Origin: Roseivirga sp. 4D4
GTDB taxonomy: Bacteria; Bacteroidota; Bacteroidia; Cytophagales; Cyclobacteriaceae
Assembly (NCBI RefSeq): GCF_001747095.1
Contig: NZ_MDGP01000001.1
Span: 1,099,001 to 1,163,000, forward strand
Length of the DNA stretch: 64,000 nucleotides
Direction of reading: 5' to 3'
Every line of letters begins with the position of its first letter. The stretch's first letter is position 1. Shown here one piece after another: positions 44,270 to 52,227 of the stretch. The notes below the pieces were generated by a model. It made no database searches. It was not told the origin of the DNA and worked only from the letters and a program-made list of their open reading frames with translations. A program made the position numbers and the translations under genes.

Positions 44270-44478
44270 CCCCCGCCAACTTTACCACCGTTGGCACCTG
44301 AAGCACCTTCACGATACGATTGAAAATTGATACAGAAATAGTCTATTGAGCGAGCGCTCAGCGACATTTCCTGATCATTCAAGTACATTTTTTGATAACC
44401 CTTTACACTCGTACACGATTGTGTAAGTGTAAAGCCTAAGGCGGTTATCAGTCCTATAAAAAGTCGTTTCTTGTTCAT
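44254..44478 (-). CDS. DUF4266 small lipoprotein with C-terminal CxC
   Basis: A 74-residue lipoprotein: lipobox LTQSC (Cys22), then KGYQKMYLNDQEMSL, and a Gly-rich end with Cys71 and Cys73 (GGGCGCN). The CxC could be a thioredoxin substrate or bind metal. Residues 57-63, EGASGAN, resemble the flavinylation motif Dxx(S/T)GA(S/T) used by ApbE, but Asn replaces the acceptor Thr/Ser. It overlaps both apbE (4 bp) and DUF3570 (16 bp), indicating tight coupling. Confidence 0.88.
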   Translation of the reverse strand: MNKKRLFIGLITALGFTLTQSCTSVKGYQKMYLNDQEMSLSARSIDYFCINFQSYREGASGANGGKVGGGCGCN

Positions 44479-45467
44479 GATTTATTGTTGATTTCCAAGT
44501 GCTTAGAGGTTACTATTTCATCATTATCTGTAATCACCAGGCATTCCACTCCTTGCAATTGATTGATCAGATAAAGTCCTTTTTCTATACCGAGTACAAA
44601 GACACTGGTAGACAGTGCATCTGCCAACTCAGGGTTTGCAGAGACAATAGTGACACTTTTGATTCCAGTGGTTGGATAACCCGTTCTGGGGTCGATAATG
44701 TGTGCATATCGAACATTGTCAAACAGGACATAGCGTTCGTAATCTCCTGAAGTAACGACCGAGGTATTATTTACCTTCAACCATGACAAAACATGATTTT
44801 TCTTTCTCGGGTCTGCAATACCTACTTTGAAACTTTCGCCATCAATGTCTTTGCCCCAGGCAATCAAATCTCCCGCTGCATTCACTACTCCACTTTTGAT
44901 CCCCAAGGCCGACATTTTCTCTTTAGCTTTTTGAGCAGCATAGCCCTTTCCAATGGCTCCAAACCCGATTTTCATTCCCTTCACTTTTAGATATACCTCA
45001 AGCTTGGCCGGATTTAATTGGATATTTCTGAACCCAATTTTGGATCTAGCCTCTTTTACAATTTCTGCATCAGGCATTTCTTTCATTGATCCGTCAAACT
45101 TCCAGATGCGGTCCATTGACGCATAGGATATATCGAAAGCCCCATCTGTAATTCTTGATATTTGGACAGCACGCTGAATGAGTTGGAATAGCTCATTATC
45201 TACCTTGATTGGCTTGATTCCAGCATTTCGGTTAATAAGGGAAGTCTGTGAATTCGGGTCCCAAGAAGAGATCAATCGCTCGATTCTAGATATCTCAGTA
45301 ATAGCGGCATTAATGCCATCCCAGGCCTTTTGAGCATCTGCATCGAATGCGCTGATCTCAAAACGCGAGCCCATTAACTCCAGCACCTTGTGGTACTTCT
45401 GAGGCTGTTGTGCCAAGGCGGCACAACAGCATATCAGAAGACTTATCACGGTCAAAAACAGTCTCAT
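44475..45467 (-). CDS. apbE: FAD:protein FMN transferase (ApbE), exported
   Basis: A 330-residue enzyme with signal peptide (LTVISLLICCCAALAQ). It transfers FMN from FAD to a Thr/Ser of exported proteins. Family blocks: LISSWDPNSQTSLINRN, FGAIGKGYAAQKA, VNAAGDLIAWG, TSGDYERYV and YAHIIDPRTGYPT. All are intact. No protein with a clear flavinylation motif is encoded in the visible operon, so its target is either the DUF4266 near-match or a protein elsewhere. Overlaps both neighbours by four bases. Confidence 0.95.
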   Translation of the reverse strand: MRLFLTVISLLICCCAALAQQPQKYHKVLELMGSRFEISAFDADAQKAWDGINAAITEISRIERLISSWDPNSQTSLINRNAGIKPIKVDNELFQLIQRAVQISRITDGAFDISYASMDRIWKFDGSMKEMPDAEIVKEARSKIGFRNIQLNPAKLEVYLKVKGMKIGFGAIGKGYAAQKAKEKMSALGIKSGVVNAAGDLIAWGKDIDGESFKVGIADPRKKNHVLSWLKVNNTSVVTSGDYERYVLFDNVRYAHIIDPRTGYPTTGIKSVTIVSANPELADALSTSVFVLGIEKGLYLINQLQGVECLVITDNDEIVTSKHLEINNKS

Positions 45468-45901
45468 CTCAAATATTGGTTGAATTCCTTGATGTAATCT
45501 TCAGGACGCTTGGTCTTATCGAATCCAAAACTTCCCAGGGCTTTTCCACTGGCACCTGTGAAAACCGCTAGAGGAAACTCACCATTGGGGTTGTATTGAC
45601 TCGCGAGTTTTTCGTTATGCTTGGTCTGTTCTTTTGAGAGTCTGTTTTTCTTCCTGTAAGGAAAATCAGCCTTTACTAAGACCAGATTATCTTTTGCATA
45701 AGCTTTAAACTCGTCAGACTCGAAAAGCTCTTTGTGTAATTGTATACAGGGCTTGCACCAGTCAGATCCTGAAAAGACTACCAAGACGGTCTTTTTGGAT
45801 GTTGCTGCACTGGCTTTTGCCGCTTCGAAGTCGAAAGTCCAATCAACGGAATCACTGAATGGTAGCAGGATTAAGGAGAGGACGGTGAGTAAATTTTTCA
45901 T
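45464..45901 (-). CDS. Thioredoxin-family protein, exported
   Basis: A 145-residue thioredoxin fold with an N-terminal hydrophobic leader (LLTVLSLILLPFSDS). The active site is Cys49-Lys-Pro-Cys52 in SGSDWCKPC, and the cis-Pro region is FPLAVF. DUF255/DsbD-gamma-like features (ELFESDEFKAYAKDNLVLVKAD) suggest a reductant for periplasmic disulfides. It is the first gene of the operon; the DUF4266 CxC is the obvious candidate substrate. Its ATG touches a 7-bp inverted repeat. Confidence 0.92.
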   Translation of the reverse strand: MKNLLTVLSLILLPFSDSVDWTFDFEAAKASAATSKKTVLVVFSGSDWCKPCIQLHKELFESDEFKAYAKDNLVLVKADFPYRKKNRLSKEQTKHNEKLASQYNPNGEFPLAVFTGASGKALGSFGFDKTKRPEDYIKEFNQYLR

Positions 45902-45926
45902 CTAGTGTTTTTGCTTGATCACTAGA
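45901..45926 (-). promoter_or_regulatory. Leader hairpin at the start codon of the redox operon
   Basis: TCTAGTG (45901-45907) and CACTAGA (45920-45926) are perfect 7-bp arms with a 12-bp loop. In the mRNA the stem ends on the A of the AUG of the thioredoxin gene. It could be an operator or a translation-control hairpin. Confidence 0.45.
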
Positions 45927-45995
45927 GAATACTGGAGTTATGAGTTTACCCCACCCCCCTTCTAAAAAAATTATCTGACTGAAGAACGGAACTCC

Positions 45996-47084
45996 TTACT
46001 TCAATGAAAATGTACTCAATGCCACTTTCAGGGACTTGCCTCTCAATTCAATTTCCCCGATACTCTTCTTCTTGAATGGAATTCCTTTGGGAAACAGCTC
46101 AAATAGCTTCTCAGAGGCTAATAGATAGACATTATGCTCGTTGCACTTAGATTGAATTCGGGCAGCGGTGTTCAATACATCTCCAGAATACGTGATGTCC
46201 CTTTTGATTATGCCTATCTCTCCTGCAATGACTTTACCGGTATGTAATCCGGCCTTGAATTCTGGTAGAAAACCATATTTCTGAATATATTTTTCTTTCC
46301 TCTCCTCAATAGATTCCTTGATATCGAAGTAGCATTTAAGGCAATTATAATTTGATATGCCCTCTTGCTTGGTCCACGTAATCACCACCTCATCTCCTAC
46401 ATATTGATATATCTTTCCCCTATTGAATATGATGGCATTCGTCATATCCGAGAAATAATCTCTCAGGAATTCATGATACAGTTTATTACCAAGCTTTTCT
46501 GCTGTTGCGGTAGAAGACTTCAAATCAAGAAACATGAATATCCTATCTTCTTCCCTTGCTTTATGATATTTCCCCAGAATGAGTTTACCTAAAAGACCAT
46601 GTCCGAACTTGTCATTTATCTGTAAGAGCAATTGTGTCGAACCCACAACGATTGACCAAAGCATAATATTTCTTAAGTGGATCGAGTCTAAGAGGTAATC
46701 CTGATACGCATCTCTAAAACCCTCTTCCCCAATAGAAATACTGGAATTAATCGGAACGAGTATTAACCCGAAGACCAAAGTGATAAATGTCACTACAGTG
46801 ATATAAACAATAACAATCGTAAGTATTCCCTGCCAGTAAGGCCGATCGATTAGGCGATCATGAAGGTAGAATACTAAGAATGACGCGCCTATAGTAATAG
46901 CTATCACCGTTGAAAGAATGTGAAAAGTCAGGTTGCTACTAAATGAATACAACTCAGAGGTACCTATTGAAAAAGAGGAATTGATCGTCCAGTGGTCCAC
47001 AAGAGCAAACACTATCGCCACTGATATCCACGCGATCGTAATCACGCGCATTTTCGACCATTTTATTCTGAGCTTCTCATTCAT
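45996..47084 (-). CDS. Membrane-bound class III adenylate/guanylate cyclase
   Basis: A 362-residue product from the ATG at 47084 (earlier ATG at 47135 would give an unlikely leader). Four membrane helices (about 13-31, 50-70, 82-105, 130-150) precede the cyclase domain: metal-binding Asp in FMFLDLKSSTATAEKLG, second Asp in YQYVGDEVVITW, and IIKRDITYSGDVLNTAARI. It makes cAMP or cGMP; the residue set does not settle which. No HAMP or sensor domain beyond the membrane part is seen, so sensing may be by the helices. Divergent from DUF763. Confidence 0.9.
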   Translation of the reverse strand: MNEKLRIKWSKMRVITIAWISVAIVFALVDHWTINSSFSIGTSELYSFSSNLTFHILSTVIAITIGASFLVFYLHDRLIDRPYWQGILTIVIVYITVVTFITLVFGLILVPINSSISIGEEGFRDAYQDYLLDSIHLRNIMLWSIVVGSTQLLLQINDKFGHGLLGKLILGKYHKAREEDRIFMFLDLKSSTATAEKLGNKLYHEFLRDYFSDMTNAIIFNRGKIYQYVGDEVVITWTKQEGISNYNCLKCYFDIKESIEERKEKYIQKYGFLPEFKAGLHTGKVIAGEIGIIKRDITYSGDVLNTAARIQSKCNEHNVYLLASEKLFELFPKGIPFKKKSIGEIELRGKSLKVALSTFSLK

Positions 47085-47167
47085 TGTATACAAATTAGTC
47101 ATTCTAGCCGAGTGCATGCTAAGGACGATGCACAAGATTCATATTACGAATACTAATTTATATAGTT

Positions 47168-47184
47168 TACTAAAATATTTAGTA
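47168..47184. promoter_or_regulatory. Inverted repeat upstream of DUF763 gene
   Basis: TACTAAA (47168-47174), ATA, TTTAGTA (47178-47184): perfect 7-bp arms, ending 10 bp before the DUF763 ATG, in the divergent region with the cyclase gene. Candidate operator. Confidence 0.35.
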
Positions 47185-47194
47185 ATTTAGATTA

Positions 47195-48409
47195 ATGAAT
47201 AGATCAGGTCATGCAGATTTACCCTTGCACTATGGAACAGTTCCGCCATGGCTGGCCAGTCGCATGGCACAGCTGGGCAGGGCTATAACCGAGTCTATCC
47301 TTATCGAGTATGGAATCCAAACCTTCATACAGCGAATGAGTGATCCTCTGTGGTTTCAGTCACTCGGTGCTGTCATGGGAATGGACTGGCATTCTTCAGG
47401 CATCACTACCTCGGTGGTCGGTGCGTTGAAAAGAGCCATCAACCCAATTTCCGATGAACTAGGACTATATGTTTGTGGTGGTAGAGGCAAATACTCTCGG
47501 CAAACACCTAATGAGCTTGTAAAGGTAGCCATGAAAACGGGTTTGAATGGAGACGAATTGGTCAGGTCTAGTAAACTGAGTGCTAAAGTAGATAATACAG
47601 CTGTCCAGGATGGGTTTTCCATTTACCTTCACTCCTTCTTTCTAGCGAAGGATGGTGAATGGGCAGTCGTTCAACAGGGAATGAATGAAGCTACTGGTTA
47701 CGCCAGGCGTTATCATTGGTACTCAAAGGCATTTCAAGACTTTCTAAAGGAGCCTCACACCTCAGTTATTGGTCACAATCAGGGAGACATACTGAACCTG
47801 ACGGCCAATGAAGCAGATCAAACCAAAGAGGGTATTCTGGAGATGACAAAAGAGAAGCCCGATATCATTTCAAGAGAAGCTCAGCGGTATGTATTGATGC
47901 CCACTCATCATGATGTTAGAGCCGAGGACATTGATCTCAAACGACTGGGTAGCACCTTGGCGCTGGCCCATGATACCGATATTAGCAATTTTGAAGACTT
48001 ACTGCTACTGAAAGGTGTAGGACCGCGCACGCTCCAATCATTGACTCTCGTCAGCGAAGTAATTCACGGTACTCCATCTCGGTTTACCGACCCTGCTCGG
48101 TTTTCTTTTGCCCATGGCGGTAAAGACGGTCATCCCTTTCCTGTTCCGCTAAAGACTTATGATGAGACGCTAAACATACTAAGAACTGGTCTTGAAAAGG
48201 CTAAAATTGGCCATAGTGATAAACTTAAAGCTGTTAAGAGCTTGAGCCAAATTGCTCAAAAACTTGAGAATTCATTCAGTCCAAATGCCAACTTTGAAGA
48301 AGTAATCGCTAAAGAAAGAGCTGAAAGCTATAAATACGGAGGCATGACAGTGAAAGGACCTGCAAGAAAACTTCGAAAAAATGTAAAGCGGCAGCTTGAA
48401 CTGTTCTAG
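47195..48409 (+). CDS. DUF763 domain protein
   Basis: A 404-residue cytoplasmic protein with the DUF763 opening (HADLPLHYGTVPPWLASRM) and conserved blocks DWHSSGITTSVVGALKRA, GLYVCGGRGKYSRQTPNEL and YARRYHWYSKAF. A helix-hairpin-helix-like stretch (LLLKGVGPRTLQSLTLVSEV) near residue 275 suggests DNA or RNA contact. The family is known from archaea, thermophiles and scattered bacteria; its activity is undescribed to my knowledge. It is monocistronic, flanked by cyclase and AraC genes. Confidence 0.93.
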   Translation: MNRSGHADLPLHYGTVPPWLASRMAQLGRAITESILIEYGIQTFIQRMSDPLWFQSLGAVMGMDWHSSGITTSVVGALKRAINPISDELGLYVCGGRGKYSRQTPNELVKVAMKTGLNGDELVRSSKLSAKVDNTAVQDGFSIYLHSFFLAKDGEWAVVQQGMNEATGYARRYHWYSKAFQDFLKEPHTSVIGHNQGDILNLTANEADQTKEGILEMTKEKPDIISREAQRYVLMPTHHDVRAEDIDLKRLGSTLALAHDTDISNFEDLLLLKGVGPRTLQSLTLVSEVIHGTPSRFTDPARFSFAHGGKDGHPFPVPLKTYDETLNILRTGLEKAKIGHSDKLKAVKSLSQIAQKLENSFSPNANFEEVIAKERAESYKYGGMTVKGPARKLRKNVKRQLELF

Positions 48410-48417
48410 CGGCCTGA

Positions 48418-48451
48418 TTTGCACACTTTCTTATGTCCTTTTCTATATTTG
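48418..48451 (+). promoter_or_regulatory. Candidate promoter of the AraC gene, leaderless start
   Basis: TTTG (48418-48421), 22 bp, TATATTTG (48444-48451, perfect -7 box). The ATG at 48456 lies only five bases after the -7 box, so transcription would start at or near the ATG. Confidence 0.45.
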
Positions 48452-48455
48452 AAAT

Positions 48456-49580
48456 ATGACGCTCAATCTCTGGTCTGTCTTGTTAATTGCCTCGGCTTCA
48501 CAATGTCTATTCTTGATTGCCTTTTTTCTACTTAGGCCTTCAACCAACAAGACGGCTACTAGGTTGATGATACTGCTGCTTGTCATACTCCTGTTTATGA
48601 ACGTGAGCAACCTTTGGTATTCAGCAAGACTGTATCTGGAAGTCCCTTATTTAACAGGCATTGGTCGAGGAACTACTTTGCTCATTGGCCCAGCAATTTA
48701 CCTCTATGTGCTTTCAGTAGTAAAACCTAGCTTCAAACTAAAATGGAAACATACCCTCCACTTAAGCGGCTATATTTTGGGTCTGGTACTTCTTATGGCC
48801 CAACCTTCAGGCGGAAACGTAGCTGATTCCATGCAACAAGTTGAGGCCTTTCTCATGGATGGCATTCGAACTACGCCACTTGTCCTTACCCGATTTGCCC
48901 TCTATGCACTCCATCTTACCACTTATCTTTTCCTGTCTAGACGAATTATCCTTTCTGCTGAACACACCTTCAGTGAGGATTATCTGATATCTAAGGAATC
49001 TCGCATTAAATGGCTAAGAAGGTTAAACTGGGTAATGATAGCCATTGGAGTAGCCGTTATTTGGTTTTTTATAGATGCCCTGATCACCCATTACTATAAT
49101 GCTGATGCCAACTATATCAATACCCTCATCTACTCAGTATTTGTATATCTTATCGCTTATCAGGCACTTTCGGACGAAAGAAACATAGTTCCAGACTTCA
49201 AGATTAAATACAAGTCTGGCGGCAAAATCTCCAGAGATAAAAGTTTGCTTACTCAAAGACTCAACACCTTGTTCAAGGAGCAAAAAGTTTTTACAAACCC
49301 TGACCTTAACCAATCATCTGTTGCTTCTATGTTGGAGATTCCCCCTCACCAATTCTCAGCATTACTGAATAGAGAACTGAATAAAACATTTTTCGAGTTG
49401 GTCAATGAATATAGAATTGAAGCATTCATTGAGGTTTCAAAAGACAGCCATTACAACCATCTCTCTATCATGGGAAAAGCCCAAGAAGTTGGCTTTAGAA
49501 GTAAGTCTTCTTTCAACACGGCCTTCAAAAAGATCAAGGGCAAGACACCGTCTGACTACCTAAAAACTGCCTTGAATTGA
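48456..49580 (+). CDS. AraC-family regulator with N-terminal membrane domain
   Basis: A 374-residue protein. Residues 1-235 contain about seven membrane helices (LWSVLLIASASQCLFLIAFF; LMILLLVILLFMNVSNLW and others). The cytoplasmic C-terminus (about 275-374) is an AraC HTH with NPDLNQSSVASMLEIPPHQF and HLSIMGKAQEVGFRSKSSFN followed by KIKGKTPSDYLK. Such fused regulators are common in Bacteroidota and respond to envelope or membrane signals. The hairpin at 49587 follows its stop codon. Confidence 0.92.
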   Translation: MTLNLWSVLLIASASQCLFLIAFFLLRPSTNKTATRLMILLLVILLFMNVSNLWYSARLYLEVPYLTGIGRGTTLLIGPAIYLYVLSVVKPSFKLKWKHTLHLSGYILGLVLLMAQPSGGNVADSMQQVEAFLMDGIRTTPLVLTRFALYALHLTTYLFLSRRIILSAEHTFSEDYLISKESRIKWLRRLNWVMIAIGVAVIWFFIDALITHYYNADANYINTLIYSVFVYLIAYQALSDERNIVPDFKIKYKSGGKISRDKSLLTQRLNTLFKEQKVFTNPDLNQSSVASMLEIPPHQFSALLNRELNKTFFELVNEYRIEAFIEVSKDSHYNHLSIMGKAQEVGFRSKSSFNTAFKKIKGKTPSDYLKTALN

Positions 49581-49586
49581 CTTTTA

Positions 49587-49611
49587 GGTTCGATTTTTAG
49601 AAAGTCGAACC
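49587..49611 (+). terminator. Weak terminator-like hairpin after the AraC gene
   Basis: GGTTCGA (49587-49593) and TCGAACC (49605-49611) form a 7-bp stem with an 11-bp loop, followed by only CTATTT. Could instead be an operator. Confidence 0.35.
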
Positions 49612-49633
49612 CTATTTACTGCACAAGTCCCAA

Positions 49634-49660
49634 TTGCTTCCAGAACTAAGTTTATGTTTG
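49634..49660 (+). promoter_or_regulatory. Candidate promoter of the following gene pair
   Basis: TTG (49634-49636), 16 bp, TATGTTTG (49653-49660, perfect -7 box). It overlaps the ATG at 49654, which argues for the ATG at 49681 as the real start. Confidence 0.35.
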
Positions 49661-49680
49661 GCTTCAGAAACTTAAAGCCT

Positions 49681-50043
49681 ATGGAGTCAATACTTGAAAG
49701 AACAACCCGGTCCCTAGCAATCAAAACCGACTGGAGATGTCATTTGTATCAGTTACACTTCACAACACCCTCCAGCCACTATGACTTCCTAACGAGTGAT
49801 TATCTCCCCGCCCAACTTCAAAAGTTCTGGCAAGCCGAAGGCTTAATAGACTTAAAGATCATGGCCAACGATAACAATCGTGAAATACTCATCACCTGGA
49901 CTTGGCGCAGCAAAGAGGAATTTGAATTTGCTTATCATTCCTCAGTTTGGAGACACTTTCAGGAAAATATAATTACCTGGTCTGATCAAGGCTCAATCAA
50001 AAACCTAAGCCAGCTGCAAAACACATTTACCATTATTGAATAA
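49681..50043 (+). CDS. Small protein, possibly dimeric alpha+beta-barrel (ABM-like)
   Basis: A 120-residue product from the ATG at 49681; the ATG at 49654 lies within the candidate -7 box. The second half (REILITWTWRSKEEFEFAYH, then SSVWRHFQENI) resembles the strand-helix pattern of antibiotic-biosynthesis-monooxygenase-type ferredoxin folds, but the match is by eye and weak. No signal peptide. The next gene starts 6 bp after its stop, so the two form an operon. Confidence 0.7.
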   Translation: MESILERTTRSLAIKTDWRCHLYQLHFTTPSSHYDFLTSDYLPAQLQKFWQAEGLIDLKIMANDNNREILITWTWRSKEEFEFAYHSSVWRHFQENIITWSDQGSIKNLSQLQNTFTIIE

Positions 50044-50049
50044 TCCGAT

Positions 50050-50994
50050 ATGAACTTACTTTTTAAAATAGAACGTGAAATTGCCATTGCTGCATTTATA
50101 GTAATGATACTTACCAGTTGCCAGGGCATGGCCTTTCAAGATGGCAATCAAACCTGGAAAGGCATTTTTGATCTAGCCTCCAGAGGTGAGCAACAAGCCA
50201 GCGCTCAATTTGATTTTGACAAGAATGAAGGAGTGCTTATGCTGCCAAACCTGATTCCAGTCCCTTTGAACCTTAAAGCTGTATTGATAAAGGGCGATTC
50301 CTTGTTTTTCTCTATCGGTTTCCGTTCAGGACCCGCATACTGCAAGGCCAAAATGACAAATGAGAGAATTGAAGGCGTCATGGACAAAGAAGGCATGTCT
50401 CAATCTAGTTTTTGGCTAGAAGTATCAAATAAGAGAATCATAGAGACTGTCGTTAAACCCAATAAGGACGAACCCATTATCATTAAGTCCAAAGGCAACC
50501 TTGCCGAGGAGATAGCCATAAAAGAGAGATTAGAAAAACTCCTGATAAAGTATGACCTCGAACCCTACATTTTCACTAAGAGTATCAATATTGAGAAAGG
50601 AGTTATTCCTCATAGTCATCCAGTATTGACACTGAGTACGGATTTTGAAACAGACACTCAGCTTATTGCCACTTTTCTTCATGAACAAATGCATTGGTAT
50701 TCACTGACTGATAATGAGGGCTTTCAGAAAGTCGGAGAAGCATTTCTGAAAAAGTACCCAAACCTTCCTTCAGAAGCACCTGAGGGTGCTGGAAGTGAAC
50801 AAAGCACCTTCTTGCATTTAGGTGTTTGTTATCTCGAGTTCCACACTTTATCACAGGTTATTGGAAGGGATAAGGCAATAGAACACTTTCAGTTTATGAC
50901 TACGCAATACTATAGATGGGTATATAGAACGATACTGAAGGATTTAGATTACTTCGAATCACTATTCGAACAAAATGGACTTCACCTGAAATAG
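50050..50994 (+). CDS. Lipoprotein with HEQMH metallopeptidase-like motif
   Basis: A 314-residue lipoprotein (AAFIVMILTSCQG, Cys about 25). The N-terminal half (about 30-140) looks like a beta domain. The C-terminal half has ATFLHEQMHWYSL with an HExxH-type zinc motif (HEQMH) near residue 215, then FLHLGVCYLEFHTL about 40 residues on, where the Glu or His could be the third ligand, as in gluzincins. I know no named family. Likely a surface or periplasmic peptidase. Confidence 0.8.
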   Translation: MNLLFKIEREIAIAAFIVMILTSCQGMAFQDGNQTWKGIFDLASRGEQQASAQFDFDKNEGVLMLPNLIPVPLNLKAVLIKGDSLFFSIGFRSGPAYCKAKMTNERIEGVMDKEGMSQSSFWLEVSNKRIIETVVKPNKDEPIIIKSKGNLAEEIAIKERLEKLLIKYDLEPYIFTKSINIEKGVIPHSHPVLTLSTDFETDTQLIATFLHEQMHWYSLTDNEGFQKVGEAFLKKYPNLPSEAPEGAGSEQSTFLHLGVCYLEFHTLSQVIGRDKAIEHFQFMTTQYYRWVYRTILKDLDYFESLFEQNGLHLK

Positions 50995-50995
50995 G

Positions 50996-51023
50996 AGGTT
51001 TATTGAAAACCTAAGCCCTTTTT
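50996..51023. terminator. Short hairpin with T-run between convergent genes
   Basis: AGGTTT (50996-51001) and AAACCT (51007-51012), then AAGCCCTTTTT on the plus strand. A weak terminator for the lipoprotein gene; it abuts the stop of the desaturase. Confidence 0.35.
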
Positions 51024-52014
51024 AATGCATCAGAGGAGATTCTTGACTATGTTCTTGACCGAGATTCTGAAGCTTCCTAGTATGCTGTACCAGTGCACTG
51101 GCAAAAGTCTTATGACTATAATAAGGCACGCCAAACTCGGCTGCCGTTTCTCTCACTATCTCCGACAACTTCCGGTAATGAACATGGCATATGTTGGGAA
51201 ATAGATGATGTTCTACCTGATAGTTAAGCCCACCGATCAACCATGAAAATACGCGACTTCCTGGTGCATAGTTAGCCGTTGTCTCCAACTGATGTTCTGC
51301 CCAGTCCTTCTCAATAGCACCGTCTTCGTCCATCTTAGGGAATTCAACATCAGGCATAATATGGGCAGTTTGAAACACCGCACTAATGCACGTGCCAGTG
51401 ACCATATGCATGCTCAAGAACGCCAAAAAGATCACCCCAGGACTAAAGGGCAAAAAGATCATGGGAAGAATTAAAGCATATGTATAATAGAGTGCCTTCC
51501 AGATGGCCACCTGCATCATTTGTTTTCTATAAGTCCCTTTACAGCCTACTAAGCCCATTTTCCAATAGCGATGTACTCGGATAAAGTCTTTTGTCGTGAT
51601 CCATGAAATGGTAGAGATGGCATAGAAGAACCAGATGTAAATGTGTTGGTATTGATGCGCTTTCATCCACTTTCTATTGGGAGAAAAACGCAGGAAAGGC
51701 GGTGTATTAATATCATCGTCAGCCTCATCAATGTTGGTATAGGTATGATGCAATACGTTGTGTTGAATTTTCCATACACCAGCATTTGCCCCGATCATGT
51801 TCATAGAATAGCCAAGCAATCGATTGACGGTTTTATTCTTAGAATAAGATCCGTGGATTGCGTCATGCATTACCCCCATACCAATACCTGCCATGCCGAA
51901 GCCACTGGTGAGGTACAATGCAAAGAGCAAAGCTACGTGCTCAACCACTCCAATATTGATAAGTACTATCGGTACAATAAATAGAGACAACATGAGTATG
52001 GTTTTGAGGACCAT
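51022..52014 (-). CDS. Membrane fatty-acid desaturase (acyl-CoA/acyl-lipid type); N-terminus unclear
   Basis: A 330-residue product from the ATG at 52014. The three His boxes are HDAIH (50-54), HNVLHH (85-90) and QVEHH near the C-terminus (NYQVEHHLFPNICH), with four membrane stretches between. It inserts a cis double bond using di-iron and an electron donor. Upstream codons 52158-52015 stay open and encode a protein-like, family-like stretch (HPKFKKGQGSDFSREVKSRV, then NNYFSERGICKQANTG) but contain no ATG, GTG or TTG. The true protein is therefore probably about 370 residues and starts at an ATT (52131), or a frameshift separates it from its start. Confidence 0.85.
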   Translation of the reverse strand: MVLKTILMLSLFIVPIVLINIGVVEHVALLFALYLTSGFGMAGIGMGVMHDAIHGSYSKNKTVNRLLGYSMNMIGANAGVWKIQHNVLHHTYTNIDEADDDINTPPFLRFSPNRKWMKAHQYQHIYIWFFYAISTISWITTKDFIRVHRYWKMGLVGCKGTYRKQMMQVAIWKALYYTYALILPMIFLPFSPGVIFLAFLSMHMVTGTCISAVFQTAHIMPDVEFPKMDEDGAIEKDWAEHQLETTANYAPGSRVFSWLIGGLNYQVEHHLFPNICHVHYRKLSEIVRETAAEFGVPYYSHKTFASALVQHTRKLQNLGQEHSQESPLMH

Positions 52015-52227
52015 ACCTGTGTTGGCTTGCTTACAAATACCTCTCTCTGAAAAGTAGTTGTTTACACGGCTTTTTACTTCGCGCGAAAAGTCAGAGCCTT
52101 GGCCCTTCTTAAATTTAGGATGCTTGATAATGTTAGTCTTTAAAGCAACTACTAGGCCTCAGCATTGAGCGAATACTCATTGATTGGTCTGAAAGGAAAC
52201 AACTAATAGTCAATAGTTTTGTCTGAT

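Noticed and set aside
44254..44300. GGGCGCN tail as a RiPP precursor core
   Set aside because: The protein has a lipobox and fits DUF4266; no RiPP maturation enzyme is nearby.
49585..49614. GGTTCGA as a tRNA T-arm
   Set aside because: No acceptor or anticodon stems fit around it; it is a simple inverted repeat.
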